NCBI RefSeq assembly: GCF_011762185.1
Contig: NZ_JAASQJ010000002.1
Span: 62,001 to 126,000 of the forward strand
Origin: Dyadobacter arcticus
Lineage (GTDB): Bacteria > Bacteroidota > Bacteroidia > Cytophagales > Spirosomataceae
DNA length: 64,000 nt
Reading direction: 5' to 3'
The notes under the pieces were generated by a model. It was not told the DNA's origin. It searched no databases and worked only from the letters and a program-made list of their open reading frames with translations. The translations under genes were made by a program, and so were the position numbers. Positions 16,268 through 24,968 of the stretch are shown here, in pieces (positions within the stretch are counted from its first letter, which is position 1; the number at the start of each line of letters is the position of its first letter).

Positions 16268-17629
16268 TTATTTAAGTCTTGTAGACCAGGGTACAATCTC
16301 TCCATCATATTGCGATTGCAAAGTTTGCCTAGATCGATTCCAATATTTGCCTTCGAATCCAAAGTAGTACAGAATTCCCATCTCAAGATACCATGTAAGC
16401 ACTGTTAATACTTGGATTTTTAATCTTTTAGACGTCTCCACATCATCTCGTGAAGACGCTTTGCCTGAATGAACTAATGAATTTCTTACTTTGACACAAA
16501 CCGCAGGAGCATCGGGAAATTCCTGACCAATTTTTTTTAAAATAAGGTCGAAGAACTCTGGCGCATCAGAAGGAGCATTAAGAATAGATAGGATTAATCG
16601 GATCTTATTTGAGGCAGCAATTGACTCGATGTCTTTTCCGTACAAAAGCTTTTTCTGTTGGACGATAATTTTGTGATATAGAGATTCGATACCAGTTTGC
16701 GCATTGATAATTCCCGATTCAGAAAACTCTTGACTTTTTAAAGATTCGAAATACCAATGCAATATAAATTTCATGAAGGTTCGTTCAGATTCGTCCTCCC
16801 ATAGATGGACAAAATTCTCCCAAATTGCTTCGTACCTGTTTGGGAAATTAAGAACTTGCCAACTATCAATTGGAATGTAAGAATCAGCAACAGAGTGACT
16901 ATAGTCAGTCCAGTAAACTACACCCTCCGATTTACCTTGAATAAAAATCGGAGTTGTTCTTCTGCCGTTTAGGAAGCTAAAAAATGTAGCAAGCTTTTCC
17001 ATAAGCTCTCTCTCCTCACGAAGTGAAAAGGTTTTTGAATTCGTTTTTGAAGCCTCCCCAAAGTAAGTAGCGGCATATCCACCATTGCTATTTAACTGTG
17101 ACATTTTCTGATCGAAGTCGTACATTTCTTGAATTCGAACTTCCACCTCGTTGTCCCTAAATACGATCAAATGAACAAATGAGTATCCAAACTCTTGCTC
17201 TATGTGATATTCATTTGTGAGTGATCTAAGATTTGGTACTACGAATTCCAATTTTTGCACTTGTATCGAGGAATCCCCCATTATGGTCTTATTGTCGCAG
17301 CTAGCTTCAATATACCAATGTTTAACCAGCGGTTCACCAGGAAGAGGCATCAATGGATGTCGAATTAGCGTTATTTGAACATCTGAGACCATCAGGCCAT
17401 TTGCCCATAACTCTAAATGTTGTGCCTCCATTACAGTGGGCGGATGAACGTTGGGGTAACCTGGTATCCGCCCCTTGAAAACGGCACCAATTTTAGGAAA
17501 CCATTCAAACGTAAGGTCACCCGTCGCATCAATTGACTTTGACGAGTCGTGTTTCGCGACGAATCTAACAACACCACTATAAATTATCTCTTGATTATAC
17601 ATTATATTAAAATTAGTATTTCTGTGCAT
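16268..17629 (-). CDS. ApeA-like HEPN nuclease, candidate anti-phage effector
   Basis: A 453-residue protein (444 if translation starts at the Met at 17602). The N-terminal about 250 residues (GVVRFVAKHDSSKSIDATGDLTFEW ... HLELWANGLMVSDVQITLIRH) look like the ApeA N-terminal beta-rich domain. The C-terminal part is helical and carries R382-N-S-L-V-H387, the R-x4-H signature of HEPN ribonucleases, inside KVRNSLVHSGK. ApeA proteins of this architecture abort phage infection, probably by RNA cleavage. An XRE regulator lies convergently downstream and toxin-antitoxin modules lie upstream. Family assignment is by motif and domain order only. Confidence 0.7.
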   Translation of the reverse strand: MHRNTNFNIMYNQEIIYSGVVRFVAKHDSSKSIDATGDLTFEWFPKIGAVFKGRIPGYPNVHPPTVMEAQHLELWANGLMVSDVQITLIRHPLMPLPGEPLVKHWYIEASCDNKTIMGDSSIQVQKLEFVVPNLRSLTNEYHIEQEFGYSFVHLIVFRDNEVEVRIQEMYDFDQKMSQLNSNGGYAATYFGEASKTNSKTFSLREERELMEKLATFFSFLNGRRTTPIFIQGKSEGVVYWTDYSHSVADSYIPIDSWQVLNFPNRYEAIWENFVHLWEDESERTFMKFILHWYFESLKSQEFSESGIINAQTGIESLYHKIIVQQKKLLYGKDIESIAASNKIRLILSILNAPSDAPEFFDLILKKIGQEFPDAPAVCVKVRNSLVHSGKASSRDDVETSKRLKIQVLTVLTWYLEMGILYYFGFEGKYWNRSRQTLQSQYDGEIVPWSTRLK

Positions 17630-17975
17630 TCTCTGACAAGCAATATGTAAATCCTTACGGCAAATTGAGCTTTCTCCATTGAATGCTAACGGTTGGCCGG
17701 CAAATTGGAAAAACCATCATTGAACAGTAGACGGTCGCAAATTGAGCAGCGAAGATGATCGATCACCTTGCCGCGGACTGTCAAAACGAATCCCCTGACA
17801 TGCAGAGACTTTCGCCAAGAACCTCAAATACATGCGACAATTTACTACCACATATTCCCGACCGGTAATTTGTGCAAGCGGCACCTGCACAAATTAAGTG
17901 GAACCATCATCATGGTAAGTTTTCAGTTTTACTTCCTGCTAACTTTCGCAAAAAATACAAAATATCCCTATCTTC
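17630..17975. other. Non-coding stretch between HEPN gene and toxin-antitoxin operon
   Basis: No convincing gene was found. The stretch holds a 9-bp inverted repeat (ATTTGTGCA/TGCACAAAT, 17868-17894, 9-nt loop) that could form a hairpin. A 38-codon frame that resembles nothing recognised, and longer frames, were judged spurious. The promoters of the HEPN gene and of the phd-like operon must lie here. Confidence 0.5.
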
Positions 17976-17995
17976 GTGTACACAAAGTCGTACAC
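17976..17995. promoter_or_regulatory. Operator/promoter of the Phd-YoeB-type operon
   Basis: GTGTAC and GTACAC form an inverted repeat with an 8-nt spacer, ending 2 nt before the antitoxin ATG. TATCTTCG just upstream (17969-17976) resembles the -7 box TAnnTTTG. This fits autorepression by the antitoxin. Confidence 0.5.
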
Positions 17996-17997
17996 CC

Positions 17998-18258
17998 ATG
18001 AGAATTATATCAGCCAGGGAATTTCGGGGCAAGCAGAAGGATTATTTGGATCTTGCCGAGAAAGAACGAGTGATCATTCACCGGGGAAAGAATAAGAAAT
18101 CAGTTTTACTCACGCCAATTGATGAAAGTACTGAAACTGATGTCTTTTTTTCGGACCTGCAAGTGTTAAGTGCCATAAAAGAGGGCATTGAGGACGTGAA
18201 GGCTGGAAGAGTGACTTCCATTCGCGATCTCAAAAACATATGGGCAGATATTCTGTAA
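17998..18258 (+). CDS. Phd/YefM-family antitoxin
   Basis: An 86-residue protein starting at ATG 17998, just after the palindromic operator. The N-terminus MRIISAREFRGKQKDYLDLAEKERVIIHRG matches the DNA-binding half of Phd/YefM antitoxins. The acidic tail (DVKAGRVTSIRDLKNIW) is the toxin-wrapping segment. It overlaps the toxin start by 19 nt, so translation is coupled. It should neutralise the YoeB-like toxin and repress the operon. A longer upstream frame was rejected because it reads through the promoter. Confidence 0.88.
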   Translation: MRIISAREFRGKQKDYLDLAEKERVIIHRGKNKKSVLLTPIDESTETDVFFSDLQVLSAIKEGIEDVKAGRVTSIRDLKNIWADIL

Positions 18259-18521
18259 CCTTCTCTGACAGAGCAAGAAAAGACCTTTTATTTTTACATA
18301 AATCCGGCGGGAAGTCACTCGTTAAACGCATCGAACGCATTTTCGAGGAGCTTGGTGCAAATCCGTACAGCGGAATCGGCAAACCCGAGCAGCTAAAAAA
18401 CAATTTTTCCGGATTATGGTCGCGCCGCATTGATAAAAAGCATCGCTTGGTTTACCAGATCATTGAACAAACTGTTACTGTCTTTGTAATTGCCGCGAAA
18501 GGGCATTATGATGATAAGTAG
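18240..18521 (+). CDS. YoeB/Txe-family mRNA interferase toxin
   Basis: 93 residues, the usual size for the family. YSVTFSDRARKDLLFLHKSG at the start and GIGKPEQLKNNFSGLWSRRIDKKHRLVYQI in the core are the YoeB signature. The C-terminal VFVIAAKGHYDDK carries the His-Tyr end that is catalytically important in YoeB/RelE nucleases. The toxin cleaves mRNA on the ribosome when its antitoxin is lost. The ATG lies inside the antitoxin gene. The pair looks fully intact. Confidence 0.92.
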   Translation: MGRYSVTFSDRARKDLLFLHKSGGKSLVKRIERIFEELGANPYSGIGKPEQLKNNFSGLWSRRIDKKHRLVYQIIEQTVTVFVIAAKGHYDDK

Positions 18522-18538
18522 TGTGGCATTGCAATATA

Positions 18539-18856
18539 TCACCCAACCCTAACCCCAATCAACTCCACCCCCAAAGCCTCCTCAATCCGCACAATCGTCT
18601 CAATCGTAAAATTGCTATTCCCCTTCACCCAGGAATTCACAGTCTGAGGCGTTACCTGCAATTTCTCCGCCAAATCCTTTTGGCTCATTCTAAGTTTTCG
18701 CAGTTGAGCAAGGGTATTAATCGCGATAATCCGAGACTTTTCAAGGGCTTTTGGATTTCCGGCTTTGCGGGCTGCGCGCTCTTTCTATTGGCTAGATTCG
18801 GCAGCGGTAACCCATTCTAATTTTTGTAAAATATCTTCTCTCGTTTGCATAGTCAT
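18539..18856 (-). pseudogene. XRE-type antitoxin gene with premature amber codon
   Basis: From the ATG at 18854-18856 the frame reads MTMQTREDILQKLEWV to codon 23, then hits TAG (plus-strand 18785-18787). It continues open as KERAARKAGNPKALEKSRI and a clear XRE helix-turn-helix (LRKLRMSQKDLAEKLQV, TPQTVNSWVKGN) to a TGA at 18539-18541. One nonsense substitution therefore breaks an otherwise complete antitoxin of about 105 residues. Its start overlaps the stop of the toxin remnant upstream as ATGA. A shortened product from an internal start is possible but would lack the N-terminus. Confidence 0.8.
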
Positions 18857-18990
18857 TCAAAATCAATGTATCCCCAATCTTCCACGGTTTCAATATTTAG
18901 TTCTTTCAAAAATCCACAAGCACGTCTTTTCAAAACTAGCAAAATTCCAGCAAAAATCAGATTAGAACCTGATTTCTGTGTCTCCTGAAT
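18853..18990 (-). pseudogene. C-terminal remnant of the toxin partner
   Basis: An open stretch without a start encodes a tail ending FLKELNIETVEDWGYIDFE and overlaps the antitoxin start as ATGA, the usual toxin-first order of HigBA-like operons. The upstream part is cut off by stops, so only about 45 codons remain. The toxin family is not recognised. Loss of the toxin would explain why the antitoxin could tolerate its nonsense mutation. Confidence 0.55.
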
Positions 18991-19176
18991 TCAGTCTGGC
19001 CGGTAACCACCCCCGTACATTTTCTCGCAGACGTCAGTCGCGTTAGTAATATTTCGCACGCCAGCTTGCCTTCCTATAAATTAACTGTACGTCAACACAT
19101 TACCTTAAAACACATCAGTAAAACCCTACCATTCCTGCTTTTTACCATTAAATTCATTCATCTAAACTTTTGTGTC

Positions 19177-19557
19177 ATGCGTGATAAAAAATCGACTTTA
19201 TTGTACCGGTGGTTTGATCAGGTTTGGAACAACAGCAATGAAGATGCCATTGAGCAAATGATGACAAGCGACGCACATTTTCAGGGTATAGACGACAGTT
19301 TGCCAAAAGGCGCGGCTGGTTTCAGGGCGTTTTTTAAGCTATTCAATACGCAATTCCACGACATTCGCATTGATGTAGAGGAGGTCGTTTCAGAGGATGA
19401 CATGGAAACCGCCCGTACGGTCATTTACGCGACGCATGCAGGGACAGGAAAACCTGTCGTCGTGCCGGGGCTCTGCATGATCAGGGTCGATTCCGGAAAA
19501 ATTGCGGAGGCCTGGAATAGCTATGATTTTGCATCTGTTGATGCGCAGGTAGGTTAA
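19177..19557 (+). CDS. SnoaL-like/ester-cyclase family protein
   Basis: 126 residues from the ATG at 19177; a frame from 19066 exists, but its first 37 residues have no family character. The sequence LYRWFDQVWNNSNEDAIEQMM ... LPKGAAGFRAFFKLFNTQFHDIRIDVEEVV ... GKIAEAWNSYDF is typical of SnoaL/NTF2-fold polyketide cyclase-like proteins. These bind small hydrophobic molecules or act as isomerases. No operon partner is evident; a DUF1080 gene follows after 37 nt on the same strand. Confidence 0.75.
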   Translation: MRDKKSTLLYRWFDQVWNNSNEDAIEQMMTSDAHFQGIDDSLPKGAAGFRAFFKLFNTQFHDIRIDVEEVVSEDDMETARTVIYATHAGTGKPVVVPGLCMIRVDSGKIAEAWNSYDFASVDAQVG

Positions 19558-19594
19558 ATTTGTCCATTGTCCCAAACCCGTTAAACAATCAGGT

Positions 19595-20413
19595 ATGAAA
19601 TTTCAAAATCTTATCATTCTGTGTGCCATAACGATGATTTCGGGGATGGTCTCTGCTCAGCAAACTGCGCCGGCCAAACCCAAACCGGGCGGAATGTCTT
19701 TTACCGAACCTGATTCAATGGATTTCAACGACCATGCGGGATATGTGTCGCTATTTGACGGAAAAAGTTTGAAGGGCTGGGATGGAAATCCCAAATTCTG
19801 GCGCGTTGAAGATGGTGCGATCGTCGGCGAATCAACGGCCCAAAACCCAAGTGGCAACAGTTACATTGTAAACCGGGATATGAAGGCCAAAGATTTTACG
19901 CTGAAATTTGAGATCAAAGTCGAAGGAAAAGGCGGGAGCGGGATCCAGTACCGCAGCATTACCGGAGTACCCTGGCTGGCAAAAATTGCTGACAATGTTA
20001 CGGCTAACGTTGGCCCGGTTAATCTGGACTGGATGATGACAGGGCCGCAGGCAGATTTCTGGCCGAGCTCGCCGGTCTGGACGGGACAATTTTACTCCGA
20101 AAACACGCCGATGCGAATTCTGGCCTGGCGCGGACAGGTAGTGGAAGGTTACGGTGAAAAGAGCAAGCGCCTGATGGGAAACGTTGGCGACCGTAAGGCA
20201 TTGGGAGACGTGATCAAAATGAATGACTGGAACCAATACACCGTGATTGCCCGGGGCGGGGTTTTTATTCACATTCTGAATGGCACGGTCATGGCCGTCA
20301 TGATTGACGACGATCCAAAATCATCCAATAACCAGACGGGTATGATCGGGATTGAAATCGAAGCGACAACCAAAGTTTCCGTCCGGAATATGTGGATCAA
20401 AAAATTGAATTGA
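19595..20413 (+). CDS. Secreted DUF1080 / 3-keto-disaccharide hydrolase family protein
   Basis: 272 residues with a signal peptide (MKFQNLIILCAITMISGMVSAQ). The DUF1080 jelly-roll signatures are clear: GYVSLFDGKSLKGWDGNPKFWRVEDGAIVGES, then FEIKVEGKGGSGIQYRS, and near the end MNDWNQYTVIARGGVFIHILNG and GMIGIEIEATTKVSVRNMWIKKLN. Members act on oxidised disaccharides or bind carbohydrate in the periplasm. It lies 37 nt after the SnoaL-like gene and converges with the peroxidase gene. Confidence 0.9.
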   Translation: MKFQNLIILCAITMISGMVSAQQTAPAKPKPGGMSFTEPDSMDFNDHAGYVSLFDGKSLKGWDGNPKFWRVEDGAIVGESTAQNPSGNSYIVNRDMKAKDFTLKFEIKVEGKGGSGIQYRSITGVPWLAKIADNVTANVGPVNLDWMMTGPQADFWPSSPVWTGQFYSENTPMRILAWRGQVVEGYGEKSKRLMGNVGDRKALGDVIKMNDWNQYTVIARGGVFIHILNGTVMAVMIDDDPKSSNNQTGMIGIEIEATTKVSVRNMWIKKLN

Positions 20414-20455
20414 CCCTCTATACTTTTAAAAATGCGTGGATGCTCTTTCCATTTA

Positions 20456-22234
20456 TCAATCATTCAAACTCCCCATAAACTTAGTCACCAGCCCAATCTC
20501 CTTGGGCGTCAATTTCAGTTTATCCGCAGCCAGCGTCTGGTTAGGAACATTCAACCCAAGGCCAGCGCCGCCACCCTCATTGTAAAATTGCATGACCTGT
20601 TCCAAGGTAGCATACGCACCATTATGCATATACGGTGCCGTCTTCGCTACATTTCTGACGGTACTTGTTTTGAATGCGTTTTCCCATTGTGGAAACTGGT
20701 TATGGGCTCCCCGGCCAGCGTCGGTGTCCAGTTTGGCATTTTTGAAATCTGCATCTGCGGTTACCCCTAACACTTCCGATTCGGTGCGCTGGTAATCGGG
20801 CGGAACGGTTCCGTTGAAAAGTGGCACGAAATGGCAGGTTCCACACTTTGCTTTGCCCATGAAAAGATTGAAACCGCTAATCTCCTCCAAAGTGAGCACC
20901 TTTTTATCACCCCGCATGTATTGATCAAACCTTGAATTAAATGGGTTCAATGATCGGACAAAAACTGCCAGCGAATTTTGAATGTAGACTGGGGGAATTG
21001 TATCCAATTCCGGATAAGCTTTTTTGAAGAGCCTTTGATAATCTGCATCGGAACCAATGAGTTTGGCTATTTCATCTAACGATCCGTGCATTTCATTTTT
21101 ATTGTGAATCACATCCGCTGCCTGGTCTTCCAGGGACGGTGACCGCAGATCGTAAAACATTGCTTGTTGCAATGCCGCGTATTGGAGCGTCGGCGCGTTT
21201 CGGCCAATGCTTTCTTTGCCAAAGCCTTTACTGGTTTTCAGTCCGTCGGTATAAGCCAGCCCGGGTTGGTGGCAAGTGCCGCAATTGGTTTTCCCATTGC
21301 CCGAAATCCGGCCATCGTAAAATAGCTTCTGCCCCAATGCGATGCGATCGGCTGTTGAACTAAACCTCGAATTGGAGACAAGTGCTTCTGCATCAAACGC
21401 ACCCGGATCGAACAACGTTGCCGCGTCGCCTTTTAGAATTTTGCGGTCAAAAACAAAGGGAATGGACGCGGCCTTCTGGCTTTTGTGAAGGCTCCGGCAC
21501 AACGGGTTGATATGGTCTACAATAAATGCAGCCCGGTCGAAATCATTGAAATTTTTGCTTTTGTTCAAAAACAGGATCGCATTCTCGGCTTGGTCCTGCA
21601 ATTCCTTTGAATCAGGCATAACGCCCTCGTAAACTCCTAGGTATTGCTGAAACGAACGCAAAACCTGCTTACTTTCTTCCAGCGCATTTCCGGAGGCGGG
21701 GTTATCAAAACCGGAGATCCCCAGGGTAATCAGCCGGAAAAGTTCCAGGCGCAATGCGTCCATTACGTGGGCATCGGTCAGGCCGATATCTACCCACAAC
21801 ATTTTGATACGTTTCACATTGACCTGCAGTTTTCTTACGTGCCGGATCAACTCCTCCTTATCTATCGGCTCGTCCGTGTAGATCAGCTCTTCAATGACTT
21901 GCAGACCGCCCGGCTCAAAAACAGCATTTTCCTCGTCTTCCACTTCATCCAGCGGCGCACCATTAACCATTCTGACGGTTGTAGGAAAAAAGTACTCAGA
22001 GAAAGCTTCTGTTTTTTTGTATTGCAACCGCAGTTTGAGGAATTCCTCGCGAAGCTTTTGCTTGTCGTCCAACGTCCTGACAAAGCCCAGGAAACCTTCA
22101 TTCCTGGCAATCAGCGTTTTCAGGTCATCATCAAATTGGGTGTAGACAACATCTTTCGGGCTTTTCTGCGACCCGCAGCTTAAAAACGTAAGAATCGAAA
22201 AAACTACAAAAATCAGACGTGGGCAAATCTTCAT
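20456..22234 (-). CDS. Imelysin-like domain fused to dihaem cytochrome c peroxidase
   Basis: About 592 residues from the Met at 22234, which starts a lipoprotein signal (VFSILTFLSC). The longer frame to 22285 runs through the upstream terminator. Residues about 30-250 are helical and resemble the imelysin-like region often fused to MauG/CcpA proteins. The C-terminal half has two haem motifs, CGTCH (TNCGTCHQPGLAYTDG) and CGTCH (AKCGTCHFVP), with the peroxidase hallmarks RNAPTLQYA and RNVAKTAPYMHNGAYATLEQVM. It probably reduces peroxide or oxidises a partner in the periplasm. The PhoX-like gene upstream on the same strand is separately terminated. Confidence 0.9.
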   Translation of the reverse strand: MKICPRLIFVVFSILTFLSCGSQKSPKDVVYTQFDDDLKTLIARNEGFLGFVRTLDDKQKLREEFLKLRLQYKKTEAFSEYFFPTTVRMVNGAPLDEVEDEENAVFEPGGLQVIEELIYTDEPIDKEELIRHVRKLQVNVKRIKMLWVDIGLTDAHVMDALRLELFRLITLGISGFDNPASGNALEESKQVLRSFQQYLGVYEGVMPDSKELQDQAENAILFLNKSKNFNDFDRAAFIVDHINPLCRSLHKSQKAASIPFVFDRKILKGDAATLFDPGAFDAEALVSNSRFSSTADRIALGQKLFYDGRISGNGKTNCGTCHQPGLAYTDGLKTSKGFGKESIGRNAPTLQYAALQQAMFYDLRSPSLEDQAADVIHNKNEMHGSLDEIAKLIGSDADYQRLFKKAYPELDTIPPVYIQNSLAVFVRSLNPFNSRFDQYMRGDKKVLTLEEISGFNLFMGKAKCGTCHFVPLFNGTVPPDYQRTESEVLGVTADADFKNAKLDTDAGRGAHNQFPQWENAFKTSTVRNVAKTAPYMHNGAYATLEQVMQFYNEGGGAGLGLNVPNQTLAADKLKLTPKEIGLVTKFMGSLND

Positions 22235-22251
22235 ATCCCTATAAAAATAAT

Positions 22252-22277
22252 AGAAGGCCCTTCGAAAAGGGCCTTCT
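22252..22277 (-). terminator. Terminator of the PhoX-like gene
   Basis: An 11-bp perfect stem (AGAAGGCCCTT/AAGGGCCTTCT) with a CGAA loop, followed by an A/T-rich run on the minus strand, between the two minus-strand genes. Confidence 0.85.
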
Positions 22278-22302
22278 GGTTTCATTTTTGTTGAAGAAGT
22301 AA

Positions 22303-23766
22303 TTATTGCTTGATCCCTCGAACAATTACGGTCTGGCCTCCTTCTTTGTTAGTTGAGATACCGCTGCCGTCTGCTCCCTTGTATTTTTCGTCCTGCCAGG
22401 TATGCGGGTGTAAATTAATCATAAACGTTTCAGGGATTCCCACAACATCGGAGATGTCGATCATTGCGCCATATTCCCAGGAACTCAATAGATTGCTACC
22501 TACCGAATTGTATTTCGCATTGAAAGTTGGATCATTTCTGCGGTGGTTCATTTGCAGCATGGCTTTGCTTTCCTTCGTAGCAATATTGTACTGCCAGATT
22601 GTTCCGTCATGGTCGTTGAATTTGTAGAACGAATCACCGTCTTCCTGCACATAAACAAAGTTTTTGGTCACGCAGATGTTATCCGGATTTACAATGAAGC
22701 TTCCAGGCTTATCTTCGCCATCCATGATAATTTCGAGTTTTCCTTTCAAAGGGTTGGTCGGATCAAATGTGAGGTGGTAAACCCGTCCCCACATGTTTTT
22801 GCCAGCCACCGGCGTCACCTTATCCGCCTGGCTTACACCCGTTGCAGTGAAATAAATTTGCCTTCCTGCACCATTTCCGCCTTTTGCGTAATCGATATCC
22901 TCAACACGGGCAAACTGGATCATTTTTTTGTCCACCGTCTGAGTCTGTAATTCTGTTCCTGTGCTGGTCTTTACGTTATCAAATGGAACAAACTCAACAT
23001 CATGAATCTGTCCTTTTTGCATATCTGTCTCAACGCTTTCCTTGTTAGTCCGGCGTAAAGCGTACAATTTTCCATTGTTCAGATCGCCAACCACGTCGGA
23101 TACATACAATACCAATTGGCCATTGGTATCATCTTCACCAATCACGATCACCGTTTTTCCAGGGAAAGCGTCTTTTGGCAGGGGAACTGCATTTTCAGCG
23201 TTCCATTTTCCAAATGCACTCACCGTTCTCGTCTTATTTTTTTTGTCTGCTGGCGCAAATGGGTCGATAGCATGCGTCATCGATTCCGAGCTGCTTTCAC
23301 CGGCGGTAAGGAAAACCGGCCCGAAACCGTGCTCCTGCGGGGTTGCCAATGTTGCAGAACACAAGCGCCACTGACCGCCTTCCGCATCCACAATGTACTC
23401 TCCTTTTACTGGTTTCAGCTCTTTGTCGAGATACACCCGCGAAACAGAGAAATGGATCTCATGGTTGTTGATCATTACGAATCCTTCACCATTCGGGTTT
23501 TTTACAAATGCACCTCCGTCGGGCTGGGCGCCGTAAATGAAACTAGGTGAGTCCTGAAGAACATCGTCCGAGCTAATCAATGTGGTGATCTTGAGATCTC
23601 CGAAGCCAGGCATGGATTTGATCAGGGCCGGATTTACAGACCTGTCGATCAATTTGGCAGAATCGACCGGAATGTTGTGATCCTGAAGAGTGCAGCCCAA
23701 CGTAAGCGCGGTTAAAATCAGCGCAGTAGCTCCCGCTGTTTTAGTTTTGGTAAAATACATATGCAT
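22303..23766 (-). CDS. PhoX/DUF839-like lipoprotein phosphatase
   Basis: About 487 residues from the Met at 23766 (alternatives 23760 and 23787). The lipoprotein signal is ILTALTLGC. The sequence contains GDLKITTLISSDDVLQ, GEGFVMINNHEIHFSVSRVYLDKELKPV, MTHAIDP, GEDDTNGQLVLYVSDVVGDLNNGKLYAL and FIVNPDNICVTKNFVYVQEDGDS. These match the beta-propeller PhoX/DUF839 family of calcium/iron alkaline phosphatases. Metal ligands cannot be individually fixed here, so enzymatic activity is inferred from family only. Confidence 0.8.
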   Translation of the reverse strand: MHMYFTKTKTAGATALILTALTLGCTLQDHNIPVDSAKLIDRSVNPALIKSMPGFGDLKITTLISSDDVLQDSPSFIYGAQPDGGAFVKNPNGEGFVMINNHEIHFSVSRVYLDKELKPVKGEYIVDAEGGQWRLCSATLATPQEHGFGPVFLTAGESSSESMTHAIDPFAPADKKNKTRTVSAFGKWNAENAVPLPKDAFPGKTVIVIGEDDTNGQLVLYVSDVVGDLNNGKLYALRRTNKESVETDMQKGQIHDVEFVPFDNVKTSTGTELQTQTVDKKMIQFARVEDIDYAKGGNGAGRQIYFTATGVSQADKVTPVAGKNMWGRVYHLTFDPTNPLKGKLEIIMDGEDKPGSFIVNPDNICVTKNFVYVQEDGDSFYKFNDHDGTIWQYNIATKESKAMLQMNHRRNDPTFNAKYNSVGSNLLSSWEYGAMIDISDVVGIPETFMINLHPHTWQDEKYKGADGSGISTNKEGGQTVIVRGIKQ

Positions 23767-23942
23767 GGTGAGATAGTTTTTACACAAATCTAGCGGAAGC
23801 GTTGCTGCCGCGTTTTACCCAAATGTTATGCAATTGTGAACAAAGGATAATAGCGGCGCATTAGATTGATTAATAATCATATAACCTTTGATTAACACAG
23901 GATTCATACGGATGAGGGATCTTTGCAAAACATGCTATTGCT

Positions 23943-24860
23943 ATGCAAAGAAGAAACCTGTTGAAGACCCTGGGACTGGTAGCTGGCGGATTATCGGTTT
24001 CAGCATCTGTACATTCAGCACCTTATCTACCTAAACGGGTCCTGCGCATCGCCCACCTGACCGACATTCACATTCAGCCTCATCTCTGGGCGGGCAGGAG
24101 TTTCGAGAAATGCCTCCACCACCTTCAAAATCTGGATATTAAGCCAGATTTTATATTAAATACCGGAGACTCCGTGATGGGTTCTCACAGCATTTCCAAG
24201 GAAAAGTCTGCCAAAGAATGGCAACTCTATCACAAAGTGATGGTTTCGGAAAACAGCCTGCCGCTGATCTCCTGCATTGGAAATCATGACATCTGGCATC
24301 CGTCCAATTTGGAAGGTACTTTTCAGGACGGGAAGAAACGGGCAATGGATGAAACGGAAATCACGAGGCCGTATCAAAGTTTTGACAGGAACGGATGGCA
24401 TTTTATCATGCTGGATAGCGTTCAGCCCAGACCGGAGGGGGCAGGATATTTGGCCAGTCTGGATGAAGCCCAGATGGGTTGGCTGAAAGAAGATTTAAAA
24501 AACACGCCTCCACATATGCCTGTCATGGTTGCTTCGCACATTCCTATCTTATCTGCAAGCGTATTTTTTGATGGCGACAATCTAAAAGAGGGAAATTGGG
24601 TTGTGCCGGGAAGCTGGATGCATATGGATGCGGCACAGATCATTAAGCTTTTCAACCGGCATGAAAATGTAAAACTGGCTGTAAGCGGCCACATTCACCT
24701 CCTCGACCGGGTCGAATATAACAAGGTAACCTATTGCTGCAACGGCGCCGTTTGTGGCAATTATTGGATGGGAAAGTACAAGGAAACCACACCAGGTTAC
24801 GCGATTATTGATCTTTTCAACGATGGGTCGTTTTCTAATGAGTATGTGAAGTATCATTAA
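23943..24860 (+). CDS. Exported metallophosphoesterase
   Basis: 305 residues. The N-terminus MQRRNLLKTLGLVAGG resembles a twin-arginine export signal (RR followed by a hydrophobic stretch). The calcineurin-like metal motifs are all present: AHLTDIHI (D-x-H), LNTGDSVMG (GD), CIGNHDIW (GNHD), VASHIPIL and VSGHIHLLD (GHxH). It should be an active two-metal phosphoesterase in the periplasm. It is divergent from the PhoX-like gene, which suggests a shared phosphate theme. Confidence 0.92.
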   Translation: MQRRNLLKTLGLVAGGLSVSASVHSAPYLPKRVLRIAHLTDIHIQPHLWAGRSFEKCLHHLQNLDIKPDFILNTGDSVMGSHSISKEKSAKEWQLYHKVMVSENSLPLISCIGNHDIWHPSNLEGTFQDGKKRAMDETEITRPYQSFDRNGWHFIMLDSVQPRPEGAGYLASLDEAQMGWLKEDLKNTPPHMPVMVASHIPILSASVFFDGDNLKEGNWVVPGSWMHMDAAQIIKLFNRHENVKLAVSGHIHLLDRVEYNKVTYCCNGAVCGNYWMGKYKETTPGYAIIDLFNDGSFSNEYVKYH

Positions 24861-24916
24861 AGTTTTCCGCGGATCAGCCCTTCAAGACTTGGTTGTCACA
24901 CACCTAGAAAAACAAA

Positions 24917-24947
24917 AAGCCCTGCAAATGTTTGATTAGAAGGGCTT
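24917..24947. terminator. Weak hairpin between convergent genes
   Basis: AAGCCCT and AGGGCTT pair over 7 bp with a 17-nt loop between the metallophosphoesterase stop and the stop of the SecB-like gene. It could serve as a weak terminator for either. Confidence 0.35.
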
Positions 24948-24968
24948 AATTGATTGTTACTATGCTCG

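Noticed and set aside
17768..18001. Plus-strand frame covering the TA promoter
   Set aside because: It runs through the palindromic operator and -7 box of the Phd/YoeB operon and has no protein-like features.
21644..22183. 179-codon plus-strand frame
   Set aside because: Antisense to the imelysin-like region of the peroxidase gene.
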